The notes under the pieces are model-generated. The model was not told the origin of the DNA. It was given only the letters and a program-made list of their open reading frames with translations, and searched no databases. This document shows, piece after piece, positions 33,082 to 41,472 of a DNA stretch of 64,000 nucleotides. Position 1 is the stretch's first letter. Every line of letters begins with the position of its first letter. The translations under genes were made by a program, and so were the position numbers. The DNA comes from Nocardiopsis sp. ATB16-24 (lineage in GTDB: Bacteria > Actinomycetota > Actinomycetes > Streptosporangiales > Streptosporangiaceae). Location: the NCBI RefSeq assembly GCF_030271535.1, contig NZ_JASCXJ010000002.1, positions 248,001 to 312,000 on the forward strand, in the 5' to 3' direction.

Positions 33082-33987
33082 ATGACCACGCATTCCACTA
33101 CCGGTGAGTTGCCGGTGGCTCTGATCAACCTGGAAAAAGGCTTCGACAAAGGTCAGAGCCTGCACCTGCTGGACGAGGTCATGGCCCCGTGCACGCAGAC
33201 CCACTCGGCCCTGATCGTGGTCAACGAGGCGTGCTGGCTCACCCCCAGACGCATCCCCGAGAGGGAGGCCGCGCACCGGCTCTCCCAGTTGTGCGGAACA
33301 CGCTATGAGATCGTCACCGGCACTTTGGAACGCTCCTACCACCCTCCGGCGCTGCTGTGGGACACCAACCGGTTGCGCCTGGTGGAGTTCTCCGACGAAC
33401 GCAGCGACTCCAGCCGGTGGGCGCACAACACGGCCCGCCTGGCCGCCGTCGACGGTTCCCACGCCGATCTACGGGTGGTCATCGCTCACTGCGACTACGC
33501 CTCCGGAGAACGCCGCATGATGGAGGCCCAGACCCTGGCCGCGCAAGTCCGCCCCGGTTGTCCGGTGCTGGTGGCCGGCGACCTCAACGCCACCGCCTCC
33601 GGCCCGCACCTACCCGACCGGGACTGGTCCCGGGTGCCCGCGCACAAACGCCACCACAAGGCCCGCCAACGTCCCGACGGCACCTTCGTCACCGACACCC
33701 GGGCCCTGGACGCCCTCATCGGGGTGTGGGACGAACAGGCGGGTGCCCGCCGTGGCGGGGTGGGCCTGCACGCCTTGGCCGAGACCGCCTGGGACCAGCA
33801 GGGTCGCCCCGACCGCGTGCTGGCTTCCACCACCTACTCGCACCAGGCGTTGCTCATCGACTGGCTGCTGGCCACTCCCGACATCGGCCTGGTGCCCGGC
33901 ACCTACCGAGTGTGGGACGGCGATCCGGCCCACACCGACCACAAGCTCGTCACCGCCACCATTCGTCTGCCCGACCGAGCCCGCTAG
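33082..33987 (+). CDS. endonuclease/exonuclease/phosphatase (EEP)-family protein
   Basis: 301 residues. EEP-fold markers: LIVVNEACW (metal-binding Glu), VIAHCDYASGERR, VLVAGDLNATASGPHLP (GDxN) and the C-terminal AHTDHKLVTATIRLP (catalytic DH). Members cleave phosphodiesters in nucleic acids or lipids. CAGGAGAAGCGC precedes the ATG. There is no signal peptide. Its role in the cluster is unknown. Confidence 0.82.
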   Translation: MTTHSTTGELPVALINLEKGFDKGQSLHLLDEVMAPCTQTHSALIVVNEACWLTPRRIPEREAAHRLSQLCGTRYEIVTGTLERSYHPPALLWDTNRLRLVEFSDERSDSSRWAHNTARLAAVDGSHADLRVVIAHCDYASGERRMMEAQTLAAQVRPGCPVLVAGDLNATASGPHLPDRDWSRVPAHKRHHKARQRPDGTFVTDTRALDALIGVWDEQAGARRGGVGLHALAETAWDQQGRPDRVLASTTYSHQALLIDWLLATPDIGLVPGTYRVWDGDPAHTDHKLVTATIRLPDRAR

Positions 33988-34036
33988 CGCTCCCTGTCGG
34001 GCGCCCACGCGCCCCTGTACCGAGGACTCCTTCGAC

Positions 34037-35347
34037 ATGACCCAGCCACCACCCGCTCCCAGCGCCGACCGTGTGACCCAACTGGTTCGGCACCTGGTCA
34101 CGCCTGACCGTGACGCAGCCGTCCTGCTCACCGCCCACCCGGGCCCGCACTGGACTCTTGAGCTGGCCGCAGCCCTGTGGGAACTACCTCTGCCCGAGGC
34201 ACAGCACCGGCTGAAGCGGTTGGTGCAGTCAGAGCTGCTCATCTGCCACGACGACGAGCGCCACACCATGGCCACCGCGGTGCGGGCCGCGCTGGAGCGC
34301 ACGGGTGCGACGGTGCTGTTGCCCGGGTGCCGGCACGCCCGCAGGCGGATGGTGGCTCACTACACCGAGCACGCCATCGCCGCCGACCTGGTCCTGGACC
34401 CGGGCCGGTGGCGGTGGCACCCTCCCATGGCCGAACAGGTCCGCCTCACCATGTGCGATCGGTTCACTTCACCCGCCCAAGCCCTGAGGTGGTTCCGGAA
34501 CGAGCAGGACAACCTTCTCGCGGTGGTCGAACTGGCCCACCGCACCTCCCACCACCAACAGGTCGTCCTCATGGCCGAGGCGGTGAACACCTGGGATGAA
34601 CGTCAACGCCCCCGCGGGATACGGCGGCTCTTCGAACTCGGTCTGGCCTCAGCCGAAGCGGTGGACGACGGCGGCGCCCAGGCCGTGATGCACCACGCCA
34701 TGGCCTCCCAGCACCTGCGCCGTGGTGAACACGAGTCGGCTTTGGCCTCGGCCAATTACGCGCTCGCCCTGTGGAGCAGCGAGGACCCCCGGCGCTCCCA
34801 TCCCTACCACGGACGCGGTCTGGCCCACTTCCACTTGTTGCTGAGCCAGGCCTACGAGCAGGTCAACGACCTGCTCATGGCAGCTCGCTACGCCGACCTG
34901 GCCGTGCGAATCAGCGAAGCTCCGGGGCACCCTCGTGACAGAGCGCTGGCCCGCTACCGCCAGGCGCTCGCCCTGTCCGTGGACGAGCGCTGGGCCGAGG
35001 CGGCAGCGCTGTTGCGCTCCGCCCTTCCTCCCCTGATCAAGGGCGGTGAACGGGTGTGGACGGCGCTTGTGCACCGGACGCTGTGTGAGGTGCTCATGGA
35101 CCTGGGCCAGTACGAGGCCGCACATCAGCACGGGCACACCGCGCTGGACCTGGCCTCTCAGGAGGAGGTCCCGGTGGTGCGTGGACAGGTCCACGAGTCG
35201 TTGGCCTGGCTGGCTCACAAGCAAGACGACCTCGACCAGGCCCGCGATCACTTCGAGTGGGCGTGGGCTTCCTACACCCCGGTCGACCCCCAGCGCGCCG
35301 TGCGGATGCTCTCGTCCAGCCGCGAATTCACCCGACCCACCGCGTGA
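34037..35347 (+). CDS. TPR-repeat protein with winged-helix-like N-terminus (copy 1)
   Basis: 436 residues. The first 100 include a winged-helix-like part (LELAAALWELPLPEAQHRLKRLVQSELL) similar to the region that links NB-ARC and TPR domains in AfsR-like regulators. The rest is TPR-type helices (HESALASANYALALWSSED, GQYEAAHQHGHTALDLAS). There is no NB-ARC ATPase and no clear DNA-binding domain, so it looks like the C-terminal arm of an AfsR-type regulator as a separate protein. GAGGA precedes the ATG. A similar gene follows. Confidence 0.7.
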   Translation: MTQPPPAPSADRVTQLVRHLVTPDRDAAVLLTAHPGPHWTLELAAALWELPLPEAQHRLKRLVQSELLICHDDERHTMATAVRAALERTGATVLLPGCRHARRRMVAHYTEHAIAADLVLDPGRWRWHPPMAEQVRLTMCDRFTSPAQALRWFRNEQDNLLAVVELAHRTSHHQQVVLMAEAVNTWDERQRPRGIRRLFELGLASAEAVDDGGAQAVMHHAMASQHLRRGEHESALASANYALALWSSEDPRRSHPYHGRGLAHFHLLLSQAYEQVNDLLMAARYADLAVRISEAPGHPRDRALARYRQALALSVDERWAEAAALLRSALPPLIKGGERVWTALVHRTLCEVLMDLGQYEAAHQHGHTALDLASQEEVPVVRGQVHESLAWLAHKQDDLDQARDHFEWAWASYTPVDPQRAVRMLSSSREFTRPTA

Positions 35348-35382
35348 GCCACAACGCTCACCTTCACCAGGTAGGACCATCT

Positions 35383-36615
35383 GTGACCATGACTCGTGCC
35401 CACACCGCACTGGATCCCGCCGCCCGCACCCTGCACCAACTCCTGGCCTTGTTCCCGGGCAAGACCTTCACCGTCGAAGCCGCCGCCGCTCTGGCCGATC
35501 TTTCTCGCATCCAGGCCCAAGAGGTGCTGGACCACCTGGTCGGCCACCATCTGCTCACCCACACTGCGGGCCGCTACCGCCAGCGCCCTCGAGCCCGTGC
35601 GCACGCGCTGAGCGCGAGCCTCGACGTGCCCGCCCCCGACACCGGCTCGGCCCTGCACCGCATTCTGACCTGGTACCTGCACATCGCTTCGGCAGCCTCA
35701 ACCGCTTTGGACCCTCACCGGTGGCATTCGGAGTTGCCCCCACCACCGCAGCCGACCCGGGTGTTCTCCTCCAACCACGCGATGCTCTGGTTCGCTGAGG
35801 AGCTCGACGCGCTGCGCATGGGTATGAGGCTGGCCGCCGACACCGGCCACCCCCGGCTGTGCTGGCAGCTCCATGAAGCCACCTTGCCCTACCTGCGCCT
35901 GCACCGCTCTTTCACCGTCTGGCAACAGACGGTCACCTGGGCCCGTGGCACTGCCCGCGCGGCGGCCGACACTGTAGGGCAAGCGGTCACCGCCACCAGC
36001 CAGGCCACCCTGACCCGAGCCCTGGGGCACACCGAGTATGCGGCACAGGAGTACGCCCACGCCCTGGAGCTGTGGGACGCCACCGGGCACATGCCGGGGT
36101 ACGTGAACACCCTCATCGAGTACGGGCACCTGGAGGTACGCGCCGGCCGAGGTGGACGGGCACGGTTGAAGTTCACCGAGGCCGTGGAGCTGTGCCGGAC
36201 CGACCCCGACACGTCCATGGACCTGGAGTTGCGGGCACGAGCGGGATTGGGCCAGGCCGCACTGGACATGGGTGAGGCCACCGACGCGCTGGCCTGCTTC
36301 CGCGACATCATCGAGGCTTCCTCCGCCGCCCCGGGACTACGGTTGCGGGCACTGACCGGCATGGCCACCGCCCACCTGTTGCGTGCCGACCCGGTCGCCG
36401 CCGCGCACGCCCTACAGTGGGCCGACCTGCTCATCCCCCTGGTGTCGGACCCGGTCGCCTCCGCCGACACGGACCTGATCCGCGCCCACTTGCACGCCGA
36501 GGACCCTGTTCTTCATCGCGCCCACCTGGTACGCGCCTACACCGTGCTGCGCAGCGTGGGCGACCCGAGAGCCAACGCCGTCCGGACGCAACTCAACACG
36601 CTTCAGGCGCCATGA
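35383..36615 (+). CDS. TPR-repeat protein with winged-helix-like N-terminus (copy 2)
   Basis: 410 residues with the same layout as its upstream neighbour: winged-helix-like LLALFPGKTFTVEAAAALAD and LSRIQAQEVLDHLVGHHLL, then a helical-repeat region (HTEYAAQEYAHALELWDATG, MGEATDALACFRDIIEASS). The two are diverged paralogues in tandem, 35 bases apart. The GTG start at 35383 has GGTAGGA six bases upstream. Function unknown; TPR arms often bind peptides or partner proteins. Confidence 0.7.
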   Translation: MTMTRAHTALDPAARTLHQLLALFPGKTFTVEAAAALADLSRIQAQEVLDHLVGHHLLTHTAGRYRQRPRARAHALSASLDVPAPDTGSALHRILTWYLHIASAASTALDPHRWHSELPPPPQPTRVFSSNHAMLWFAEELDALRMGMRLAADTGHPRLCWQLHEATLPYLRLHRSFTVWQQTVTWARGTARAAADTVGQAVTATSQATLTRALGHTEYAAQEYAHALELWDATGHMPGYVNTLIEYGHLEVRAGRGGRARLKFTEAVELCRTDPDTSMDLELRARAGLGQAALDMGEATDALACFRDIIEASSAAPGLRLRALTGMATAHLLRADPVAAAHALQWADLLIPLVSDPVASADTDLIRAHLHAEDPVLHRAHLVRAYTVLRSVGDPRANAVRTQLNTLQAP

Positions 36616-36787
36616 CCCCGTGGTCACGCGGCTGTCGATACCGGCAGTCGGCCACACACAGCGCGCTCCTTCCTGGCATCGCCAAAGCACTCCTTCCTCA
36701 CCGGCACCACCGCCCTGTCCCCACAGGGAAAGAACACTTCGTGACCGCAGCCCTTCCCTCTCGCACGTCCACCCTTGGAGCACCCCA

Positions 36788-38701
36788 GTGGCACCACCCC
36801 AACCGCACGACCCAGACTCCACCGCCTCCGACACCGGGCTGGAAGAAGAACTCACCGCCCCCAAATGGCGACACTTCGACGGAGAGCTGGTACGTACCAG
36901 CCTGTGGACCAAACTGACCCGGATGCCCGCCCTCACCGCCTCCGCGCTGGCCTGGGCCTGGCGAGCCGACCCCCGCGACCTGACCCTGGCCCTGGCCGCA
37001 AGCGCCCTGGCCGCCGTCCTCGGCGCCCTCAGCCTGGCCTCGATCACCTGGGTGCTCGACGCCATGCTGGCCGAAGGACCCATCGCCCAGCGGGTGCACG
37101 CCGCCTTTCCCGCAGTGGTGGTGGTCGCCTCGGTCGCCGCCCTGGCCGGATCGGTACGCCTGGCCTCGGACTGGGCCCTGGCCCGGCTGGGTGCCCAGAC
37201 CGAGCGGCTGGTCGAACTGGAGCTGTTCGACCTCACCACGAGAGCCCGGCTGGAGGCCTTCGACGACGAGGCCTGGGCCGACGCGATGTACCGCAGCCGT
37301 GACCGGGGCCTGTACGAGGTGCCTCATCTGGTGACCGCCTGCCTGGAAGTCTTCTCCGGCCTGGTCGGTCTGCTGTCCCTGGCCGGGGTCCTAGCCGTGC
37401 TGCACCCCCTCCTGCTCCCCCTGCTGCTGGTCAGCGTCGTCCCAGCCGGATGGGCGGCCACACGCGCCGCACGGATGGAGTACGACGCCCAACGGCGCCT
37501 GAGCACCGGCAGGCGCAGGCGATGGATCCTGGGCGACCGCATGGCCTCCCGGGACTCGGCCGCCGAACTGCGCTCCTACACCATGCGCCCATCCCTACTG
37601 GCCGACTACACCGCCCTTGCCGACCGCGAACGCGACACCATGCTGGGCGTGGCCTGGTACCAGACCCGGATACGCGCCCTGGGCAGCGCCATTGGCGGGC
37701 TGGCGACCGCGCTGACCTACACGGCACTGGGGGCACTGCTGGTAGTAGGGCTGATGCCGCTGGCTGCCGCGGGTACCGCGGTCCTGGCCCTGCAACGCTC
37801 CCAAGGGCAGATGCAGAACCTGCTGCACTCACTGAACCGGGTGTACGAGTCGGGGCTGTACTACGCCGACTTCACCGAGTTCTGCGACCAGGCCCGCGCT
37901 CAACTGCCCCCGCCCGCCACCGCCACCGCGGGAAAGCTGCACCGGGTGCAGGTGCGCCAGGCCACGTTCACCTACCCCAGCGCGGACCGGCCCGCGCTGG
38001 AGGCGGTGACGGTGCACGTGGACGCAGGCGAGACGATCGCGCTGGTGGGGGAGAACGGCTCCGGCAAATCCACCCTGGCCCGGGTGATGGGAGGGCTCTA
38101 CCGACCCCAGGAAGGGCTCGTGACGTGGAACGGCACCGACTACCTCGCCCTGGGAACGGGGGTGTGCGACCGTATCAGCGTCATCATCCAGGACCACACC
38201 CGGTGGCCGATGACCGCCCGCCGCAACGTCACCATGGCCCAGGAATGCGACCGGCAGCGCCTCGACGCCGCCGCCCGGTTGAGCGGCACCGACCGGGTCG
38301 TCTCCTCCCTGCCCCGAGGCTGGGACACCCTGCTCGACTCCACGTTCGCCTCAGGAGTGAACCTGTCCGGGGGCCAGTGGCAGCGCATCGCCGGCGCCCG
38401 CGGTTTCTACCGCGACGCGGACCTGCTCATCGCCGACGAGCCGACCTCCGCATTGGACGCCAAAGGCGAAGCACGGTTCTTCACCACGATCCGCGCCCAT
38501 GCCCAGCGCACTGGAGCCGCCGTCGTGCTCATCACCCACCGCATGGCGTCGGTGCGCATGGCCGACCGCATCTACGTCCTGGACCAGGGACGGGTCATCG
38601 AGCGCGGCACCCACAGCGAACTCATGGCGGCCGAAGGCCGGTACCACGAACTGTTCACCCTCCAAGCCGACGCCTACACCGACCCCGCGCCCAATCCGTG
38701 A
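36788..38701 (+). CDS. ABC exporter (fused membrane and ATPase domains)
   Basis: 637 residues. The N-terminal membrane domain has about six segments (LAASALAAVLGALSLASITW, AAFPAVVVVASVAALAGSVR, LLSLAGVLAVLHPLLLPLLL and others). The ATPase has Walker A LVGENGSGKSTLA, signature VNLSGGQWQRIAGARGF, Walker B LLIADEPTSALD and switch LITHRM. It works as a homodimer. The GTG start at 36788 follows TTGGAG; the upstream open frame lacks a site. Last gene of the PKS-region block, so probably the product exporter. It has no C39 peptidase domain. Confidence 0.88.
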   Translation: MAPPQPHDPDSTASDTGLEEELTAPKWRHFDGELVRTSLWTKLTRMPALTASALAWAWRADPRDLTLALAASALAAVLGALSLASITWVLDAMLAEGPIAQRVHAAFPAVVVVASVAALAGSVRLASDWALARLGAQTERLVELELFDLTTRARLEAFDDEAWADAMYRSRDRGLYEVPHLVTACLEVFSGLVGLLSLAGVLAVLHPLLLPLLLVSVVPAGWAATRAARMEYDAQRRLSTGRRRRWILGDRMASRDSAAELRSYTMRPSLLADYTALADRERDTMLGVAWYQTRIRALGSAIGGLATALTYTALGALLVVGLMPLAAAGTAVLALQRSQGQMQNLLHSLNRVYESGLYYADFTEFCDQARAQLPPPATATAGKLHRVQVRQATFTYPSADRPALEAVTVHVDAGETIALVGENGSGKSTLARVMGGLYRPQEGLVTWNGTDYLALGTGVCDRISVIIQDHTRWPMTARRNVTMAQECDRQRLDAAARLSGTDRVVSSLPRGWDTLLDSTFASGVNLSGGQWQRIAGARGFYRDADLLIADEPTSALDAKGEARFFTTIRAHAQRTGAAVVLITHRMASVRMADRIYVLDQGRVIERGTHSELMAAEGRYHELFTLQADAYTDPAPNP

Positions 38702-38726
38702 ACCCGCCCCGAATCCGGGATACCAC

Positions 38727-38756
38727 GTCCTCATCGCCCTTGCGAGGGGTGGCAAC
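38727..38756 (+). repeat. solitary degenerate CRISPR repeat
   Basis: A 30-base match to the array repeat with two changes (CCCTTGCG for CCCCTGCG and GGTGGCAAC for GGTAGCAAC), 25 bases after the ABC exporter stop and about 790 bases before array 1. No second repeat is adjacent. Confidence 0.8.
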
Positions 38757-38924
38757 ACGACGAACGCGGCCACTCCTGTCACGGCCCTTCTTCTTCCTGG
38801 TGCCTTGGGGCGCGGCCGGCTTGATGCGTGTGGAGCGACCTCAAAGCGAGATGCTCGGCGAGGCGAAGACCCGGTCCAGACATAAGGGCACTTTCCGAAC
38901 GACCACAGGGGCCCAGGCACGCGA

Positions 38925-38970
38925 AAACCCCAGGTCAAGGACCTTGGAAAGGCCCCTTGAACTGGGGTTT
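38925..38970 (-). terminator. terminator of the truncated tRNA-Lys gene
   Basis: Sixteen-base arms with one mismatch (AAACCCCAGNTCAAGG type, 38925-38940 with 38955-38970), read on the minus strand into GGGGTTTTC. It lies six bases beyond the tRNA fragment's 3' end on the same strand, as for a native tRNA terminator. Confidence 0.75.
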
Positions 38971-38976
38971 CATGGG

Positions 38977-39022
38977 TGAGCCCCCGGGGGATCGAACCCC
39001 GAACCCACGGATTAAAAGTCCG
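38977..39022 (-). tRNA. 3' half of tRNA-Lys(TTT), truncated
   Basis: Reading the minus strand: anticodon arm CGGACTTTTAATCCG (loop CTTTTAA, anticodon TTT), then a variable region and T arm with GGTTCGATCC, and a GGGGGCTCA 3' end. The D arm and 5' acceptor strand are missing; the upstream bases do not fold into them. tRNA 3' halves are classic integration sites, so this is probably an att remnant or a breakpoint and not a working tRNA. Confidence 0.75.
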
Positions 39023-39440
39023 CGTGTGGATGGGGGTTATGTGCCGGTGTGGGGTGGTTTGTTCCGGCTCATCCGGGTGACGGTGTCCCCCTGTGTGCTA
39101 CCGGAGACGGCCCCGTGCCGCCGTGTCCCGGAACAGCGGAGCAATTCCCGAGCATTTCACCGGGCTGATGAGGTGTGGATCGAGTCCGTTGGTGACTTGG
39201 GCTCGTCAGGGTGGAGTTCAGCGGATGGATGTCGTCGAGGCTTGGATGCGGGTTTTGGGGGAGCGGGTAAGGGTGTTGGGTGCCGAGGTTTTGTGCCGGG
39301 AGGTGGAGGCGGTTGTGGCCTGGTAGCGCATGTGGTGGTTCTTGTCGGTGGTGTGACGGACACTGTGTTCGCGTGGGGGTACGGGTACGCTTCAACGGCG
39401 AGATGGCGTCAGGTGAGGGGCATGGGTTGGTGAAGGGTTG
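39023..39440. other. gap between tRNA fragment and array 1 leader
   Basis: 418 bases, G/T-biased on the plus strand. A short plus frame ending near 39326 (RMDVVEAWMRVLGERVRVLG) could encode a small helical peptide, but lacks a ribosome site and homology. I see no supported gene. Confidence 0.35.
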
Positions 39441-39544
39441 TTTTCAGCGACTCGCCGGGCTCGTCTGCGCTACCGGAGGTTCGCTGAAAAACAAGGTTGT
39501 TTGGCCTGGTTCGCAGGCTGTGTGGCCTGCGGCTTTACTCTCGG
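39441..39544 (+). promoter_or_regulatory. leader of CRISPR array 1
   Basis: Shares long blocks with the leader of array 2: TTTCAGCGA, CTACCGGAGGT, CGCTGAAAAACA and CCTGCGGCTTTACTCTCGG directly before the first repeat. TTTTCAGCGA (39441-39450) and TCGCTGAAAA (39481-39490) form a conserved inverted repeat. Its position at the non-degenerate end sets transcription rightward. Confidence 0.8.
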
Positions 39545-40366
39545 GTCCTCATCGCCCCTGCGAGGGGTAGCAACGCGGACTGGTTGATCACCCCATCGAG
39601 TCGGGTCACAGTCCTCATCGCCCCTGCGAGGGGTAGCAACCAGAACGCCACGGCGTGAGCGAGATGGTTGCCCGCGTCCTCATCGCCCCTGCGAGGGGTA
39701 GCAACACGGCACTCCCGTCGAGTACGCACGGGGCACCTACGTCCTCATCGCCCCTGCGAGGGGTAGCAACCGGACCAGGCCGCCGACTACCTCCGCCAGG
39801 AGGTGTCCTCATCGCCCCTGCGAGGGGTAGCAACCACGTCAGATGCGTGAGAGCAAGGCGGAAGAGCGCCGGTCCTCATCGCCCCTGCGAGGGGTAGCAA
39901 CAAGTACAGCCACGTGGACGCGGCGGCCGCGATCAGCAGTCCTCATCGCCCCTGCGAGGGGTAGCAACCTCTCATGTCTGAACGTGGCATCATCCAGGAC
40001 CACTGTCCTCATCGCCCCTGCGAGGGGTAGCAACGGCGTGTATCCCCCGAGCGTCGTCTGTCGGTCCAGTCCTCATCGCCCCTGCGAGGGGTAGCAACCT
40101 GATGAGGCGTGCCGCCCCGTCCCAGCTGGTCAGTGTCCTCATCGCCCCTGCGAGGGGTAGCAACAGGCACCGCGAACAACGGCGGCGCCTGGTCAGGGCT
40201 CTTGTCCTCATCGCCCCTGCGAGGGGTAGCAACCTCATGACTGCGCATCAGAACACCAAGAACCAAGAACGTCCTCATCGCCCCTGCGAGGGGTAGCAAC
40301 TGTGGATGGGGGTCAGCGGTCATCGACCCGTCCGGGGTCCTCATCGCCCCTGCGAGGGGTAGCAAC
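39545..40366 (+). CRISPR. CRISPR array 1: 13 repeats, 12 spacers
   Basis: Thirteen identical 30-base repeats beginning GTCCTCATCGCC and ending GAGGGGTAGCAAC, with an internal CCCCT-GCG-AGGGG hairpin. The 12 spacers are 34-39 bases long. Starts: 39545, 39611, 39676, 39741, 39805, 39872, 39939, 40005, 40069, 40135, 40204, 40271, 40337. Lack of repeat decay suggests an active or young array. It lies upstream of cas6 in the same direction. Confidence 0.98.
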
Positions 40367-40743
40367 ACAGTGGGATTCAACCTCCAGCCCCAGCACCTAC
40401 CTGCCCTCACCCTCCTGGGAGGGAAAGCAAGACGGTGCTCATAGAGGCTCTGTACTCCTTTAGACCCCATGCCTGAGCGGCAGCACAGCCATAACGCTCC
40501 TGCCCTTGGGGACCTTCCTTCTTGTTCATAGCTTCATGCAATCAATTGTTTCCAAAGAGCATCATCGAATACAAGTTCGAAATGGAATCGTCTTGCCGGG
40601 TAGCAGATCTGCGCCCTTGATGTAGCGCAAACCCCTTTTTTTGTCCTCAACCGGCCACAAGGAGGATCTTCCCGTTTCCCTGTCACTGCCTCTCTCTAAT
40701 GTGAGCCTCCAACACGACCAACACGATTGTGAGGAGGTGTCTC
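40367..40743 (+). promoter_or_regulatory. AT-rich region between array 1 and cas6
   Basis: 377 bases with no gene. From about 40530 to 40650 it is much more AT-rich than its surroundings (CAATCAATTGTTTCCAAAG, CCCCTTTTTTT), the likely cas operon promoter region. It also holds GGGTAGCA (40598-40605) and GTCCTCA (40643-40649), which match the 3' and 5' ends of the CRISPR repeat. The 35-base interval 40608-40642 between the aligned repeat borders is of spacer size. GAGGAGGTGTCTC before 40744 is the cas6 ribosome site. Confidence 0.5.
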
Positions 40744-41472
40744 ATGCGCCTTCGAGTGGCAGTCCGTACGACGGCTACGTCCCTTGCCTGGGAGAACGTG
40801 CTTCGCCCGGGCCGTGGTCTGGTTTACGAACTGCTCTCCCGCGGGGCCCCCGAGATCGGTACCCGACTGCACGAACACGGCTGGGGGGAGACCGGCATGA
40901 CCCCCTTCGGGCACAGCGCGCCCGAGTTCCCCTCGGCCCGACGTGCGAGGGGCCAGTACGCGGTGGGCGGGACAGGCACCCTGGAGTTCGGCAGCCCTCT
41001 GCCGCAGGTCCTTGAAGGTCTGGCCAAAGGTCTGGCCGGTCAGACGGTGGTGGACTGGGGCGGTACGGCACTGCGGGTCGACGCCGTCGATGTGCTTGCC
41101 CCACCGGACTTCGCGTCCGGCAAGGCCGTGCTCAGAACCTCCACCCCCGTGGTGATGAAGGGCTCAGGGCACAACGAGCACGGAGAGCGCACCACCCGCC
41201 AGGCGTGGGTGTTGCCGACCGAGCCGGAGTTCGCCGCCTACTTCGAGGCCAACCTGCGCCGCAAAGCCCTGACCGTGGGCACCGACCCCGACGTCAGCGT
41301 CCAGGCCATCACCTGGGTGGGCCCCAAACGCAGTTTCGCCGTGGGCAAGGGACACAAACCCGGAGCCGCAGTGGAAGCCGAACTCCACGGCGCCCCGGAA
41401 ACCCTGCGGTGCATCTGGAGTTGGGGCCTGGGCCAGGCCAACTCCGCGGGTTTTGGGTGGGTGATCGCGTGA
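40744..41472 (+). CDS. cas6: Cas6 crRNA-processing endoribonuclease
   Basis: 242 residues of the RAMP fold. N-terminal beta strand MRLRVAVRTTATSLAWEN, DTPFGHSAPEF-like region (TGMTPFGHSAPEFP), and the C-terminal Gly-rich loop LGQANSAGFGWVIA characteristic of Cas6. It cuts pre-crRNA in the repeat hairpin. First gene of the cas operon; strong GGAGGTG ribosome site. The catalytic His/Tyr cannot be assigned with certainty. Confidence 0.85.
   Translation: MRLRVAVRTTATSLAWENVLRPGRGLVYELLSRGAPEIGTRLHEHGWGETGMTPFGHSAPEFPSARRARGQYAVGGTGTLEFGSPLPQVLEGLAKGLAGQTVVDWGGTALRVDAVDVLAPPDFASGKAVLRTSTPVVMKGSGHNEHGERTTRQAWVLPTEPEFAAYFEANLRRKALTVGTDPDVSVQAITWVGPKRSFAVGKGHKPGAAVEAELHGAPETLRCIWSWGLGQANSAGFGWVIA

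Noticed and set aside
38977..39060. Intact tRNA-Lys gene
   Set aside because: Only the anticodon arm to the 3' end can be folded; bases beyond 39022 do not supply a D arm or pairing acceptor strand.
39535..40470. Frames across array 1 encoding repeated LLPLAGAMRT or VATPRRGDED
   Set aside because: These are translations of the CRISPR repeat in different frames, not repeat proteins. The same holds for frames in 48769-50095.
40367..40743. CreTA-type toxin-antitoxin gene before cas6
   Set aside because: No small toxin frame with a ribosome site and rare-codon run is visible; only short repeat-like matches are, which I list as a weak regulatory idea.
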